64,000 bases of DNA, taken from contig NC_053417.1 in NCBI RefSeq assembly GCF_016859285.1, forward strand, positions 19,150,706 to 19,214,705, written 5' to 3'. The DNA comes from Xiphias gladius. Lineage: Eukaryota; Chordata; Actinopteri; Istiophoriformes; Xiphiidae. The notes beneath the pieces are model-generated. The model was not told where the DNA came from. It searched no databases and was given only the letters and a program-made list of their open reading frames with translations. Numbering within the stretch: the stretch's first letter is position 1; the number at the start of each line of letters is the position of its first letter. Positions 1-11,800 of this stretch are shown here, in pieces. The position numbers and the translations under genes were made by a program.

Positions 1-2107
1 TCTCTGGATTTTATGCATTGCACTGCTGCCACATGACTGGCTGATTGGATAATTGCCTGAATAAGTAGATATACAGATGTTTCTGTTAAACTGCTCAGTG
101 GGTGTGCATTTCTACTCCATTTCAGGATGTTGCACTGTACTTTTTTTACTCAACTACATTCATATGACAGCTATAGTTATACTTCATATCAACATAATTT
201 GGAAGAGTTTGTAATGACGTATCTGTCAAGTCACAAAATGTTCATACTGAATGTATTTGCAAAATTCTTTTTAACAAAATATTTAATTTTTTTCCCCCTA
301 CAATATCTGCTCTCACAACATATATCCACTTGTAGCAACTAAAGGAAAGATGGAAAGATTGTGGTCTTGGTTAGTTATTAAAAAAGTCAAAAGTATAGCT
401 TGACAAACACAAGATTTTTGAGGCAAATACCGATTTACATATTTGAGAGTTACAAAAAATCCTATAATGATATATCAGCTGATACTGATTTTCTATTCAC
501 AGCCCATGTTTTAAACGTATTTCTGGCATTTCTGTACTTAAATTTCTTGAAATTTATTGGTTGATGTATACACTGTTACTTTTATATCTGCCATCAGCTA
601 ATTACAGCCAATATATTAACCTTGGGAATTTACCACCTATAGGCAACTCCACTTTGACTACATGCTACACACCATGATAATGAATTCTTAAAGGATACTC
701 CAGGATGTTCAAAATATTCTAAGCAATACTATATACTATACTATACTATACTATACTATACTATACTATACTATACTATACTATACTATACTGTACTATA
801 CTATACTGTACTATACTAATGAATTACATGACCCAGTTAAAGGTGTAGACACACTGATATGGAATGAAAAACGGAATGGGAAAACAAGAAAAGCCAATAA
901 CTGTTTTCTACAGAAAACAAAGTGAACTTAAACATTTGTAGGAGCAAACCTGTAGAACCATTGAACCATTTATGACAAATACCTTTTTCATCCTCACAAT
1001 CACTCCTGTTGAGCTTATTGATTAGACCCCATCCATTTTTATTGCGAATGAACAGCGTGCAGTATCCAGGGATCTCATAAATCTGTCAACTTGCCCTCTC
1101 TGTTAAAAGAGGCAGGAATAAAATAAGATTGTATTTCTATTCAGGTGTGATGCCAGCTTGGCTCTGACTCTGAGTGCTTAGTTCATATTGTGTTCACAGT
1201 CCACTGTGCCTGCCCTTGCACCCCAAATGCCACGTCATTATTCGCCCTTGTGGTGTGATGGTGCAGCTCAAATCGTGACCTTTAAAAAGCTGAAGGTCCT
1301 TGTCCCTTTCTTGTATGGTCTAATACACAGAAGAAGTTGAAATTCCTGACAAATACAGTGTCTCACTCATGCAACCATAGGTTTTTTAGTTTATTAAGAT
1401 GTTAAGCAGTTAATCCAATATTTTCTCTTTAACTGTTAACACTTTGTTTTGTATTTTCTTTCTGACATCTCAAAGTCTGATTCAAGGTGTACCAGGCACA
1501 GTAATGCTGACAATCTTGCAATGTCAGTGTCCACAACTCAAAACTTTGTGCCCTAATGCTATGTTCTAAATTCTCCTCCTCTGGGTTTTTCATGGTAGAT
1601 AAAGCATATTATTTATGAGTTTGTTTTGTTATTGCACTCAAACAGTGCAGGCAACATAGAACAGATTTATAGATGTGATATTAAAACTGATCTTAAACCA
1701 GCAGTTAGTTTCATTTTCAACATTATGTTGCTAGTAGCAACCACTGCTGGCAACATTCCATAGCAGCTAAAATGATGATGTTCCATCTGCCATTTTGTAA
1801 AATCTGTGACCAAGTAAATAATGACAAACATCTTTAACTCACTTTCTAAATGCCCTTGTTAAAACCGTAATACATATTATTCTTTCTTCTTGCTATTTTG
1901 TGACTGTTGTTTGTATTTTGAAATATTAAATTAGCTTCCATCAGTGCTAAGCTAGCTGTTATACTAGAGGTTGAAGACTAATGTGTTGCTAATATGACAT
2001 ACTGTTAACTGTTAACTTTTTGTTGGGCAAACTGTTCTATGTATTTTGCTCTGCTTATTTTTACTCATGATGACTCTCAAATTAATTACTGTGTTGTACG
2101 TACTGCG
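1..2107. other. AT-rich intergenic DNA, no gene seen
   Basis: No open frame here has splice sites or a recognisable protein family. The only structured part is the pentanucleotide satellite listed separately. The rest is AT-rich single-copy-looking sequence. Confidence 0.6.
725..830. repeat. (CTATA)n pentanucleotide satellite
   Basis: About twenty tandem copies of CTATA run through this stretch. Near the right end two copies carry an A-to-G change (CTGTA). The array is simple sequence and has no coding potential. Confidence 0.95.
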
Positions 2108-2952
2108 GGGACTTAAAACGAGACTGTAACTTTTGAAAACACAACTTTATTCTTACTAACAAAAATTCACTTATGTAGCTAGCGACCATAAGCGACTGGA
2201 TATTAGTTAATGTTAGCTAGCACTAGCTAATAAAACTGGAGGTTAGCTAACTGGCTACCATAAATCCACATTCACGTCATACAGACTTACGGTTTTTACC
2301 AGTTTTCCCACTTAAATAGCATTCACGTCAACATGTTGTAACTGCGGCTTGGAAAGTTGAATATTTTTGAAAGCTCTAATCTCACTTGGCACTAAAAAGT
2401 CCATAAGTACTATATTAAAAAATGGGGTATTTTTAAACATCACACATCTAGCTCTGTAGTCAAACAGCTCAGCGTTATTACACTTTGTTCAATTTCTGTA
2501 TAGCAGCCATTAAAAGTATTTTTTAGCTAACTTGCTTGCTAATGAGTAGGATATGACTTTCTTTGAAGAAATGTAGCCAATGTTTGTGTCTTTCTTCGCT
2601 TTGTTATTACATTTATTGATTGAGACAGCTGGATCTCCAGCAATAAGTGAGAAGCAGTAGCACAAGAAGACTGACAGCTGCCATCTTGATTTGTCTTTTT
2701 TACGTGAGTACTTGCAAGTCATAAACATGGGATTCTGTCCCATCATTACTCTCCCTTCCGCATGATGTGAACACGGCATAAGTGACTGGATGTTAGCTGA
2801 TGGTAACTCACAATAATTGTGGTAGCTGATTTACAAAATAAAGCTAGATGCTTTAAAACTGACATGAGCAAGTTTGCTGACTTTGGGTTACTGTTACTAT
2901 CTGATTATCGAAGGGGGCCAAGGCAAAAGTTAGATATAGTCTCGCTTTAATG
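2108..2952. mobile_element. Non-autonomous DNA element with terminal inverted repeats
   Basis: The left end at about 2111-2133 (CTTAAAACGAGACTGTAACT) is matched, inverted and with a few changes, by the right end at about 2926-2950. The interior is rich in TTAGCTAGC-type motifs and has no transposase frame. The size of about 845 bases and the inverted ends suggest a MITE-like element. The target-site duplication could not be fixed by eye. Confidence 0.5.
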
Positions 2953-3942
2953 TTGTTCTTCGATTGGTGATACTTAGCATGAGGGACAATGTAAGTTGTT
3001 TGACAGTTATTCTATACTTTTGTGACTCCAGCTTTCTTGTTGCTGTATTAATTCAATTTTACAATATCTTTGATCTAATTCTTATGGCATCTCTGCTTTT
3101 TCTGATGTGTAATCACTATCATTGACTTTGTTGTGTTATGTCCAATACTTTTTTCACAATTGCTTCCATAAAACTTCAAAGATCAACTGCTGTCTTCAGC
3201 CTTTAATGGGAGTCTGTTTAGCTGGCTGCATAGCTGTGCACCAACAGTATAAGCATGGTGAGGGAAGAAGAAAAAAAGCATTGTTTGGTTTAACCTACAC
3301 AGTTTCCTCTTGTTGAGACGTTTTTTTCACTTTTCACAGAGGACATTCATAGCCAAGCACAGGCGTAAATAATAAAATTGATGACGGCTGAATTTAGCTG
3401 CTTTGGTTTTGGAGTCCTGCATTGTAGAACAGATCATTAATGTTACCAGTAACACCTGTGCTTTTTCGATTTTGCTAAGTCAAAATGTCTGCTGTTAAAC
3501 AGGCCTATATCTTTCACTGTGAATTGAACATTTCCAGGCTTTGGTCTGTTCAAACAAACAAACAAACAAAAAAACACAGACATAAAAAAAAACCAAAAAC
3601 AAACATTTCACCCTCTCACCAGAGGATAAAATGAGAACAGTGTCAAACTCAATATACTACTAGTTTCGGTAGTAGTTAAATACTTTCAAACAACAGGCCT
3701 TAGGGGAATACCATGTCAGCCAGTTGATACAATAGAAAAGAATAAAGTCCTCCAGAGGCAGAAAAGTTTTTGTCCTGCACATACACATTAGACTTTGCTG
3801 CACATGTGTGTTTTCCCAGATGGATCCTATTCAATGATGTGTTAGCAAAAAAAATCTACTAAGTCTGCTTACAGCCCGACTGGATTTCAGAATTTATCCT
3901 GTTGAATGTACTGTATGTTCACAGACATAGCCACTGAAAGAA
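2953..3942. other. Intergenic DNA, no gene seen
   Basis: This stretch contains an A-rich tract around 3550-3600 and otherwise unremarkable AT-rich sequence. No splice-flanked coding exon was recognised. Confidence 0.55.
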
Positions 3943-4228
3943 GGGTTGAAAGTAACAATTTTTGCTATAGATTAATCCACTGGTTATTTTCTCTATTAAT
4001 CAATTAATTGTTTGGTCTATAAAATGTTGCGAAAACATGTTGTGAAAAAAAATGCCCATCGTGTCTTCAATTTACTTGTTCTGTCTGACCAACAAGCGAA
4101 ATCCTAAAGATATTCAATTAACTGTCATTTATGACAAAGAAAAACAGCAAATCCTCACATTCAAGAAACTGAAACTAGAGAATATTTGGCATTTTCACTC
4201 GACTGATTATCAAAATAGAATATTCTGA
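3943..4228 (+). repeat. MITE-like repeat family A, copy 1
   Basis: This belongs to a dispersed family seen at least seven times in the window. Shared hallmarks are an ATTAATCAATTAATTG-like start, TTTGGTCTATAAAATG, and an inner segment near CAAATCCTCACATTCAAGA. The copy is diverged and is followed directly by a Tc1-like fragment. Confidence 0.65.
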
Positions 4229-4229
4229 G

Positions 4230-4428
4230 ATGTTTCCAAATCATGGCCAATCAATTAAATTTACCACAAGTGGACTCCAATCAAGGTGTAGAAACATCTC
4301 AAAGATGATCAAGAGAAATGGGCGGCACCTGAACTACTGTCATAGCAAAGGGTCTGAATACTTATGTCAATGTGATATTATATATAAAAAGTGAAGGGGT
4401 CTGAATTCTTTCTGAATCCACTGTATAT
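4230..4428 (+). mobile_element. Tc1/mariner-type terminal fragment
   Basis: The sequence contains 'ggtctgaatacttatgtcaa' and then 'ggggtctgaattctttctga', followed by a CCACTGTATA end. This resembles the terminal parts of fish Tc1-like elements. No transposase frame remains. Assignment rests on recalled similarity of these ends. Confidence 0.55.
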
Positions 4429-4439
4429 GCACACAACAC

Positions 4440-4609
4440 TCGGAGCCACACACTTTGACGTTTATGAAAGGCCGTTTTTGCTCCTGGGTGAGATGTTCTT
4501 GATGGAGAGAGACAAGAATGACTTTGAAAATGATGCTCTGCAGGGGCTGCGCTCAGTCCGCGGTAAACCTTCTTGTCTAGTGCTGAAAGTGTTTGACACG
4601 GACGTATGA
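4440..4609 (+). pseudogene. Coding-like segment of unknown identity
   Basis: I do not recognise this segment. One plus-strand frame is open from 4391 to a TGA at 4607-4609. Its translation has the uneven, non-repetitive composition of real protein, for example HFDVYERPFLLLGEMF and SCLVLKVFDTDV. Reading through the TGA continues as IYRHKMNLWQ for about 18 more residues to the next stop. It starts just after a Tc1-like end and has no clear acceptor or initiator. It may be a fragment of a lost gene or part of a mobile element. Confidence 0.25.
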
Positions 4610-5217
4610 ATCTACCGGCACAAGATGAACCTCTGGCAGACCAACAGACCTACTGCACCAAATTCCTCCATCCCTTGACCAAAACAGCTAATACTGAAAA
4701 ATCAGCAGTGAATCAGGGGAAATGAGGAAAAAAGTCTGAACTGGATGAGCAGATGGAGGTTGAAATATGCAACCCCAGGAGTTGCAGTGTGTGAGAGCCA
4801 AAGTGAAGGTGCTATGAGGTAGACAGATCCTTGACTGGAGCACATCCACTTGTTGTTTCCATTAATTTTCCTTTTTTTCCCCACATTCAACATGTGGAGC
4901 ATTTGAGTCTAACCAACCTTTACGTAATACTCAGACATTAAACCAAAACTAAAAGGGTTTTCTAGTTCAAGAGTTTCCTCTGTCCATCTCTCCTCACAAA
5001 CAAACAAAGCCAGTGAAAGGACCGATCATTTATCTCTGGATCACTGAAATGACATAATCTCATTTCCTTAACTTTCCCTAACTCACACGTGTGCGCTCAC
5101 ACATTCACCACCCACGCTGTCACTCGCACGCAGATAAAAAAATTGACACACACACACCGCCACGCACTCTGACACATGCTCCTCTCTCATCAGTCTGTGG
5201 CAGGTTTCGTCACTCAC

Positions 5218-5324
5218 CCTGGCTGTTGGGTCCCCCCTCTCCTTCCTCGCAGTCCGTCATGTTGTTCAGCATCCTCTTCACCTCCTCAGGCTCTGCACAC
5301 TGAGCACGGCTCTTGAGCTTGTTG
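5218..5324 (-). CDS. Possible isolated coding exon of an unidentified gene
   Basis: On the minus strand a good acceptor (ttttttctcag) precedes a 107-base open segment that ends at a strong donor (GG|gtgagt). One frame reads NKLKSRAQCAEPEEVKRMLN and then an acidic, glycine-rich stretch. This has protein-like composition, with no stop and no repeats. I cannot name the family, and no companion exons were recognised within 10 kb on either side. It could belong to a gene with large introns that extends out of the window to the left, or be a chance open stretch. Confidence 0.35.
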
Positions 5325-7550
5325 CTGAGAAAAAAGCTCTGGGTAGGCTGGACCCAACGACAAAATATACGTTACTTCTGCTTCCTGCCGCCCCTTTCCG
5401 CTTGCCTCAGGTAGCTCACTTTAAATTAAAAAAAAGAAAAAAGAGAGAAGAGAAAGATAAGCTATTTTGTATCCTGTCTTTTACTTGTCTTGTCTGTTGC
5501 GTGATTCCCTCCGTCTCTCTTCAGGAGGAGGATGGAGAGACTGAGAGCGGCTGCAGGGGAGAGTTGATGATGGTGCTCGGTGTCACTCACATGCACGCTC
5601 TCGGTCTCTGTGCGCCACTCGCCCCCCAGTCAGTTTAAGCCCGCTGAATACATTCATCATGTATTCAGAAGGTATTATCCCTCTCTTCCTCCCACCCTTC
5701 CTCCCTCCCTCTTTCTCTCCCTCACGCATGTTCATCATCATCCATCTCATCATCAGAGAGAGGGATGGATGGAGAGGGATTGAGAGACACAGGAGATGCA
5801 CGTTAGATGACAAAGTACTGCCTCCTGAGATTAAGCATCTCCTTTGATGTTCTTTTCAGATGGAAGACGAGATTCCATTTTATTACTGTGTATTCATTCC
5901 TCTTTTGTTGTTTTTCCCCCCACTCTGCTTTTTATTTTTTCCTCGGTCCATTATCTGTGGAAGGGCTGCAGGCTGCACTTTTATAATTCCGTGAACTTAA
6001 AATGCAAGCCTCTCACTGCTGCCACACATACTGGTGTGTGAGCATACTTTTGGTCTCCATCTTTTCATTTCAAATCTTAATCTAAATGAAAAAAACTGAA
6101 AGACAAGCACTTGGGTGCTGCTCTGAGTGACTTCGTAGACAGTAGAGGGAAACCTATTGTAGTTATGCTGCATCCTTTTAACATTTCATCTCTAACTTTT
6201 ATAGATTCTGGTTAAAAAAAGAAAGGAAAATTAAGTTTGCATTAAAAAGTTGTGTCAAATGACCCACACTTTACCTTCTACTGACAGTTATATCAATTTT
6301 AAACATGACAATGTTTTACCATGACTTAACCTTTCTGACTATAAGTTAGAGATCCATCAATAACTTGTAATTATTGCACAAGAGGTCACTGAAAGAACCC
6401 AGAGCTCCAGTGAAATTGCAATTTGCGAGGAAGGAAGCCTCACACAGCCAAAGAGAGGCGGTTTATTGAACCGAAAGGACAGATTTGTGAGAGGAGAAGA
6501 TGAATGAGAGGCAAAAATGGTGATGGGGCAGAGCTGATTAATTGGGAAAAGAGGAGAAAATAGCGAGAAGATCGAGGGAATAAAGTAAAGTGAGGAGAGG
6601 CTAGATGATGAGGCAATAATGGAAAAGATAAAGAAAGAGACATTCAGGTGGCTGTTAAAGACTAAAAAACTGCAGGTCCATGGATTATACAGTCTTGTGT
6701 GGTGCATGTGTCATCCCACACTGAAGTTTAGAGAGCATCACTAATCCACACCACCTGCCTAGTGATAAAAACATCATGGCCAAAAACACAACTGGCATTT
6801 AAGGCATGTAATGGATGAAAGGAGAGAAAAAAAAAAGCTTTTTCCAAACCATTAGTATTTGTATGCTTGACATTATGTCACAGTGAACTGTGTGCCCATC
6901 TCTGGTTAGATGATCTCTGTGTTTTTGGCAGATGTTCAGATAGACTTTATCCTCACTGACTGAAACCAGCTACAGACTCCATCATGCTCACTTGTGTCCC
7001 GTCGTGGTGCTCAGGCCTGTCTGATATCTTAAACATAATGCATTCTTCAAGATCCACTGTAATTACTACAAGACACATGAAGAAGCTGTCATGATATTAG
7101 AGTGACAGGAAGATGAAGGAGGAGAACTGATAGAAGGAAGGCAATTATGGTGAAATTGGTAGATTGGTAGTAGATTGAAGCTGGAAGATGGTTACCGAGT
7201 GGGTCACGAAAGGGACAGAAGTAATTTATAAGGATATTGGAGGCATTTTAAGCTATAATCGAGCATCTTACTCTACTGAGAGAGGCACATTGAACTGGTG
7301 ACACATGGAGAAGATAGACTATATGCTAGACATGAAATTAAAGATTTGCATGAGGTGGATAAAAGAGAAGATCAGGGTTATCAACACCACAAATTACTCA
7401 AAATTTCTTTTCCATACTGCAAACACCCCTCAAATGGCCATTGAATACCAGATTTAAAATGGAACAAGTTCCATGATACCTGGGTTTTGCAGTACGAGCC
7501 GTGACACTTTACTGATTTTTATTTATATGCAAAGCCCATGTTGGAACATT
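5325..7550. other. Intergenic DNA, no gene seen
   Basis: This region contains a pyrimidine-rich stretch with TCCC and TTCC runs at about 5680-5735 and an AG-rich stretch at about 6480-6660. The open frames across these are low-complexity artefacts. No exon was recognised. Confidence 0.55.
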
Positions 7551-8280
7551 GGGTAACACTTTATTTTACGGGTCCGCAAATTCCAATTTATATTTCAAAT
7601 AATCACCTAAAAAGTTTCCCGGAAAGAACAATATAATTTGGTACTAATTATAGGTAATATAGATAGATTGATCAGTTCATACACATTCAGTTATTTTTAA
7701 ATGGTAAGCTAGCACAACCTTAACACTGTTATTCAGAGGAAAGCAGGTGGCTCCAAAATGTGAAATGTGTGAACAAACAAACATTGATTCAGCATAAATG
7801 AAGAAAAGAGTAATGAATATCGGGGTCATGTTTTTTCATTAAATATCACTTGCAAGTCGATAATAAACTTGACTTTACTATTGACTGAACTAACTTATAT
7901 TACAGTCTCAGAACTTTTTCTCTATTTTTCCTGTAATTAGTACCAAATTGCACTGTTTTTTCAACTTTCAAGAAATTATTAGGAAAGAACAGCCCTGTAA
8001 AAGAAGCAATATCGAAAACTGTCATCTTATATCTCATGTTTTCTGCTCTATAACTCTGGCCCCAATTTAACCAGTATCACCTAAAAAAAAAAAATAAAAA
8101 ATAAAAAATCACAAAAAACTTAAATATCCCTCTGTAACTTCATGAATAATCTCAATATTGCTTTAAATGAGCCTGTACCCAATTTATTGCCTGTTTTTCT
8201 GTTCTATTAAAGACTTTGTTTTGTTTAATTTCTGAGTGTACCTGTTCAGAGGGCGCTATAAATAACAATCAATTCCTAAT
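7551..8280. repeat. Dispersed repeat with internal inverted segments
   Basis: The left end begins GTAACACTTTATTTTACGGG, a motif common at the edges of teleost non-autonomous DNA elements. TTTGGTACTAATTATAGG at about 7638 is answered by its near reverse complement, CCTGTAATTAGTACCAAA, at about 7930. There is no coding content. The boundaries are approximate. Confidence 0.4.
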
Positions 8281-9626
8281 TTCTACGTGTGATGGAAAAC
8301 TTCTTTAAAAAGTTGATATGTCCTTGTTGCTGTCGCTAACCCCAAGTGGCCAGGAATCTGCTAATTATGGTGGAATTTAATTAAATTTCAAGTACAGCCC
8401 CAACTCTTTATCTCTGTCCCTATAATGCTCTAAAATTACATGCACCATACAATGTCTGCAATATAGGCTGTAGGCTGCATGTACATCCAGTATGCGTGTG
8501 GCCTAACCCACCATTACCCTGCCCTGTCAGTGAGTGGGCTGTTGGCTGGGCTTTGATTGGCAAAGAGCCTGAGAGCCCTCTTCATCTGGGCCAAGCGGCT
8601 TTAGCTCTTAACCCACGAGCACCTCCCTCCCTCCCTCCCTCCCTCCCTCCCTCCCAGCCCGTCTGACCTGCTGCTGCTGCTACACATGTGCCTCTGGATA
8701 CTAGAGTTTACAAACTAATTCACACTTATGTTGGTGTTCATAACCATGAAAGCACATGTAACACACATGTATTATCCACAAAGAAAGCACAAGCACACAA
8801 ACACGCTTGCATGCACACAGACACAAACACAACAGAGTGAACTTTCTGATGCCCTAATCCTACAGATTAAGGCCATGGAGCGTTGGGCTGAAATCCACTT
8901 TTTCTTTTTCCTGATCAAGCACAGGGCCTGCTCTGCTGCTCCTTGTTCTTTATTCGGCTCTAGCAGCTGAGCACTGAGCTGTTGTCTAACCCTTGTCACA
9001 CCTCTTCAGCTGAAAAAAATCTTTACACCAGCTGTTGACACAAGGAAACAAAAAACAGACCATTTTATTCAGTGTAGTTGGCTGTATTTAGATAAGCAGT
9101 TTAATCAGAGCTTTTGTTAAACACCTATCTATTTTGAGAAAAACTCAGGGACCAATATCACAAGAGAATCAATGATGGCAAGTAAAGAATCTTTACTATA
9201 ATCTTCAGAAACAGGCAAAGAAACCAGGCAGGCAACAGTACAAATGGCTAGCAGGCAGAATCATAGTCAAAACAGGCAGGTACGCAAACTAAGGTCTGGA
9301 GAACTTGGCAACCACCCAACTAGCGATTGGAAATGGAGGCATACACACAGAGGGGGTGATTAGGTAAATGGAAACGTGTGTACAGGAGCGGAGAGGCCAA
9401 CAGGCAGGGAACCGGGCAGAGGGGAGTGGCTGGATATGAAATGACATGAGAGTTAGTGACAATGAACTGGCAGAAACATAGATGGCATGTGAGAACCATG
9501 ACAACACCAGTACAACTCGGCATTTACTCCAGTATGGAGTAATTCACATCCAATACAATATCTACAACACACACAGCACAACAGTAAGAGTCGTGTTTTT
9601 AGCCACAGTAGACCAGTCCAGAAGGA
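8281..9626. other. Intergenic DNA, no gene seen
   Basis: A short TCCC satellite is listed separately. The rest has no recognisable exon. The open frames over 8728-9000 are not flanked by convincing splice sites. Confidence 0.5.
8623..8655. repeat. (TCCC)n microsatellite
   Basis: About eight uninterrupted TCCC units are present. The complementary strand is (GGGA)n. Confidence 0.9.
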
Positions 9627-9995
9627 AATATCTCAACAACTAGAGGATGGACTGCCACAAAAGCTTCTACAGACATTCATGGTTCCATGAGGATAAATCC
9701 TACGGATTTTGGTGAATCCCTGACATTTTATCTAGTGCATCCATGAGGTTCACATTTTTGATATTCTGTGAAATGTGTAAAAACTGTTTGACTAATTGTC
9801 ATGAAGTTTGGTACACACATTCATGTCCCTCTCAGGATGAATTGGAACGACCCTGGTGATCCTCTGACTTTACATCTAGTGGTATCATCACTTTTTGATC
9901 TTTCCATTACTTTTATTTATAACTCAATACCTGCAGAACTATTGACATTCCCATCAGCCTCAGCTGTGCTTTGTGTTTAGTGATAATTAGTCAAG
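9627..9995 (+). repeat. Dispersed teleost-type repeat, 5' part
   Basis: The stretch begins ATATCTCAACAACTAGAGGA and contains two related half-units that each include a 'cattcatg' motif followed by 'aggat(g)aa'. It ends CAGCCTCAGCTGTGCTTTGT. This pattern is a dispersed fish repeat that I recall in long and short forms. What appears to be its downstream half is at about 27040-27210. Confidence 0.55.
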
Positions 9996-10147
9996 TCAAT
10001 TTTGTTTGTATAGCACCTTTCATACACAGTGGTAGTTCAAGTTTCTTAATATTGGCATAAAAGCCAATGATCAGCATGATAAAATCATTTTAAAAGATAA
10101 AGGGAAAATAAGGAAATACAACAATTAAAAATGAGCACCAAATAAGC

Positions 10148-10293
<146 letters not shown>

Positions 10294-10948
10294 CCATTTG
10301 ATGCTTGTTTCCATCTCTTCATCTCCATCATGAACATCGTCATCAGTGACCAACTTAAACCTTTCTTTTCATTAGTGGCCATGCTGCAGCCATAGACTGT
10401 ACTGTCTGGAACACACAGAGCTGTTGGTGTTGAAGCTGACAGAGTGCAACATGCAAAGTTCCCATAATGCCTACAGGGGCCGCTTTGTCATTATTGGCAA
10501 CGCTGTCCTGGGAGATTTAAGATTTACGACTGATATAGGGCTCTGGGAGCAGTCGAGAGGACGGATGAGAGACAGAGCTAGTCTGAATCTGTCTCCAAGC
10601 TTGACTCTGCCAGGAAATCCAAAGGCAGATTTGATCTCTGGTCCTGTCATCCAAATCATCTGTCTGTCATCACTAGCATTCAACAACAGGGAGAGAGATA
10701 TATACATATGCCCCTCCTGCCCCTGCCACCTGCCAAACATCCATCCTCTCAACCCTAAAAGCACTTTAGGCACAACCACTGTTAGAGGAGGATTCAGGCT
10801 TGGCCATCATTTTAGACTTATCTATATTTCAAGAAGCACAGATTGATAATATAACCTGGTACCCTTGTACCTGGTTTCTGTTAGTAATGTTTTACCATTT
10901 TTAATTTTTGCAGGTGTCAAATATTAAGATACGAAAAGTTCTTTTACT

Positions 10949-11800
10949 TTAAAGGAATAGTTTGACATTTTCGCTTTTTTTTGCAAAGAGTTAGATGAGA
11001 AGATTGAGACCACTCTCATATTGGTCCATTAAATGTGAAGCTACAGCCAGCAGCCGGCTAGCTTATCTTAGTATAAAGACTGGGAGCAGGAAGACTAATT
11101 TTTGTCTTGCATTTTTAATTTTTTTTATCTTCTAACCATTTTGAGGCTGTGGCTGTACAGATACCATGGTTACAGGTGTCTTCCTTGTCTATGGCGAGGC
11201 TAGTGGAAAATGTGCCGTGTTCTTTAACACTGTCCCCATGTCACTCTGCTCTTCAGTAATACAAAAAAACTGAGTCTCCTCAGTATCTGCAGTTATCGCT
11301 CTCTGTCGATCCTGCTCACCCAGCATTACCAGAGCTACCTGTGTTCACCACCGCTCAACAGCAAATCATTCAGAAGGTGGACTCACTAACTTGTTAACTA
11401 AAATACTGTTCAGTGTCTGGGTTCAGCTTGAAAGGAAAAGCTAAACTGTCGGATAAAATACAGTTGACATTTCTTTAGCGAACATCTAACGGACGATTTA
11501 GATGGACCACCGACATTAATCCTGGAACTCCTTTTGAGTGCAACACGAAAGATAGCCAACTGAAAGTAACGTTACGTTCAAGACCGGCATGGTGCCTGCA
11601 TTTTTTTTTTAATTCTGAACCCAAAGTAACAAAATCTGCCTAGCACCACCTTTAAAGCTCACTATTTAAAATGATATATCTTGTTTGTTTAACCTGTACA
11701 AAACCTGAAGTATAAAAATGACAAATTGTGGTTTTATGGGGGGTTTATGTGCTGGACTATCTCTTGATCTAGGAGCAGTAGCTTCCTGAACTCTTGTCAT
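10949..11800 (+). repeat. MITE-like repeat family B, split by about 525 bases
   Basis: The left part (about 10949-11095) starts AAAGGAATAGTTTGACATTT and includes AAAGACTGGGAGCAGG. The right part (about 11622-11800) includes AAAGTAACAAAATCTGCCTA and TATCTTGTTTGTTTAACC. In other fish copies I recall, these halves are contiguous. The sequence between them (about 11096-11621) therefore looks like a later insertion. It has no recognisable frame. Confidence 0.5.

Noticed and set aside
6357-6707. A 116-residue minus-strand protein
   Set aside because: It is Ser/Phe/Leu-rich low-complexity translation of an AG-rich stretch, with no splice signals or family resemblance.
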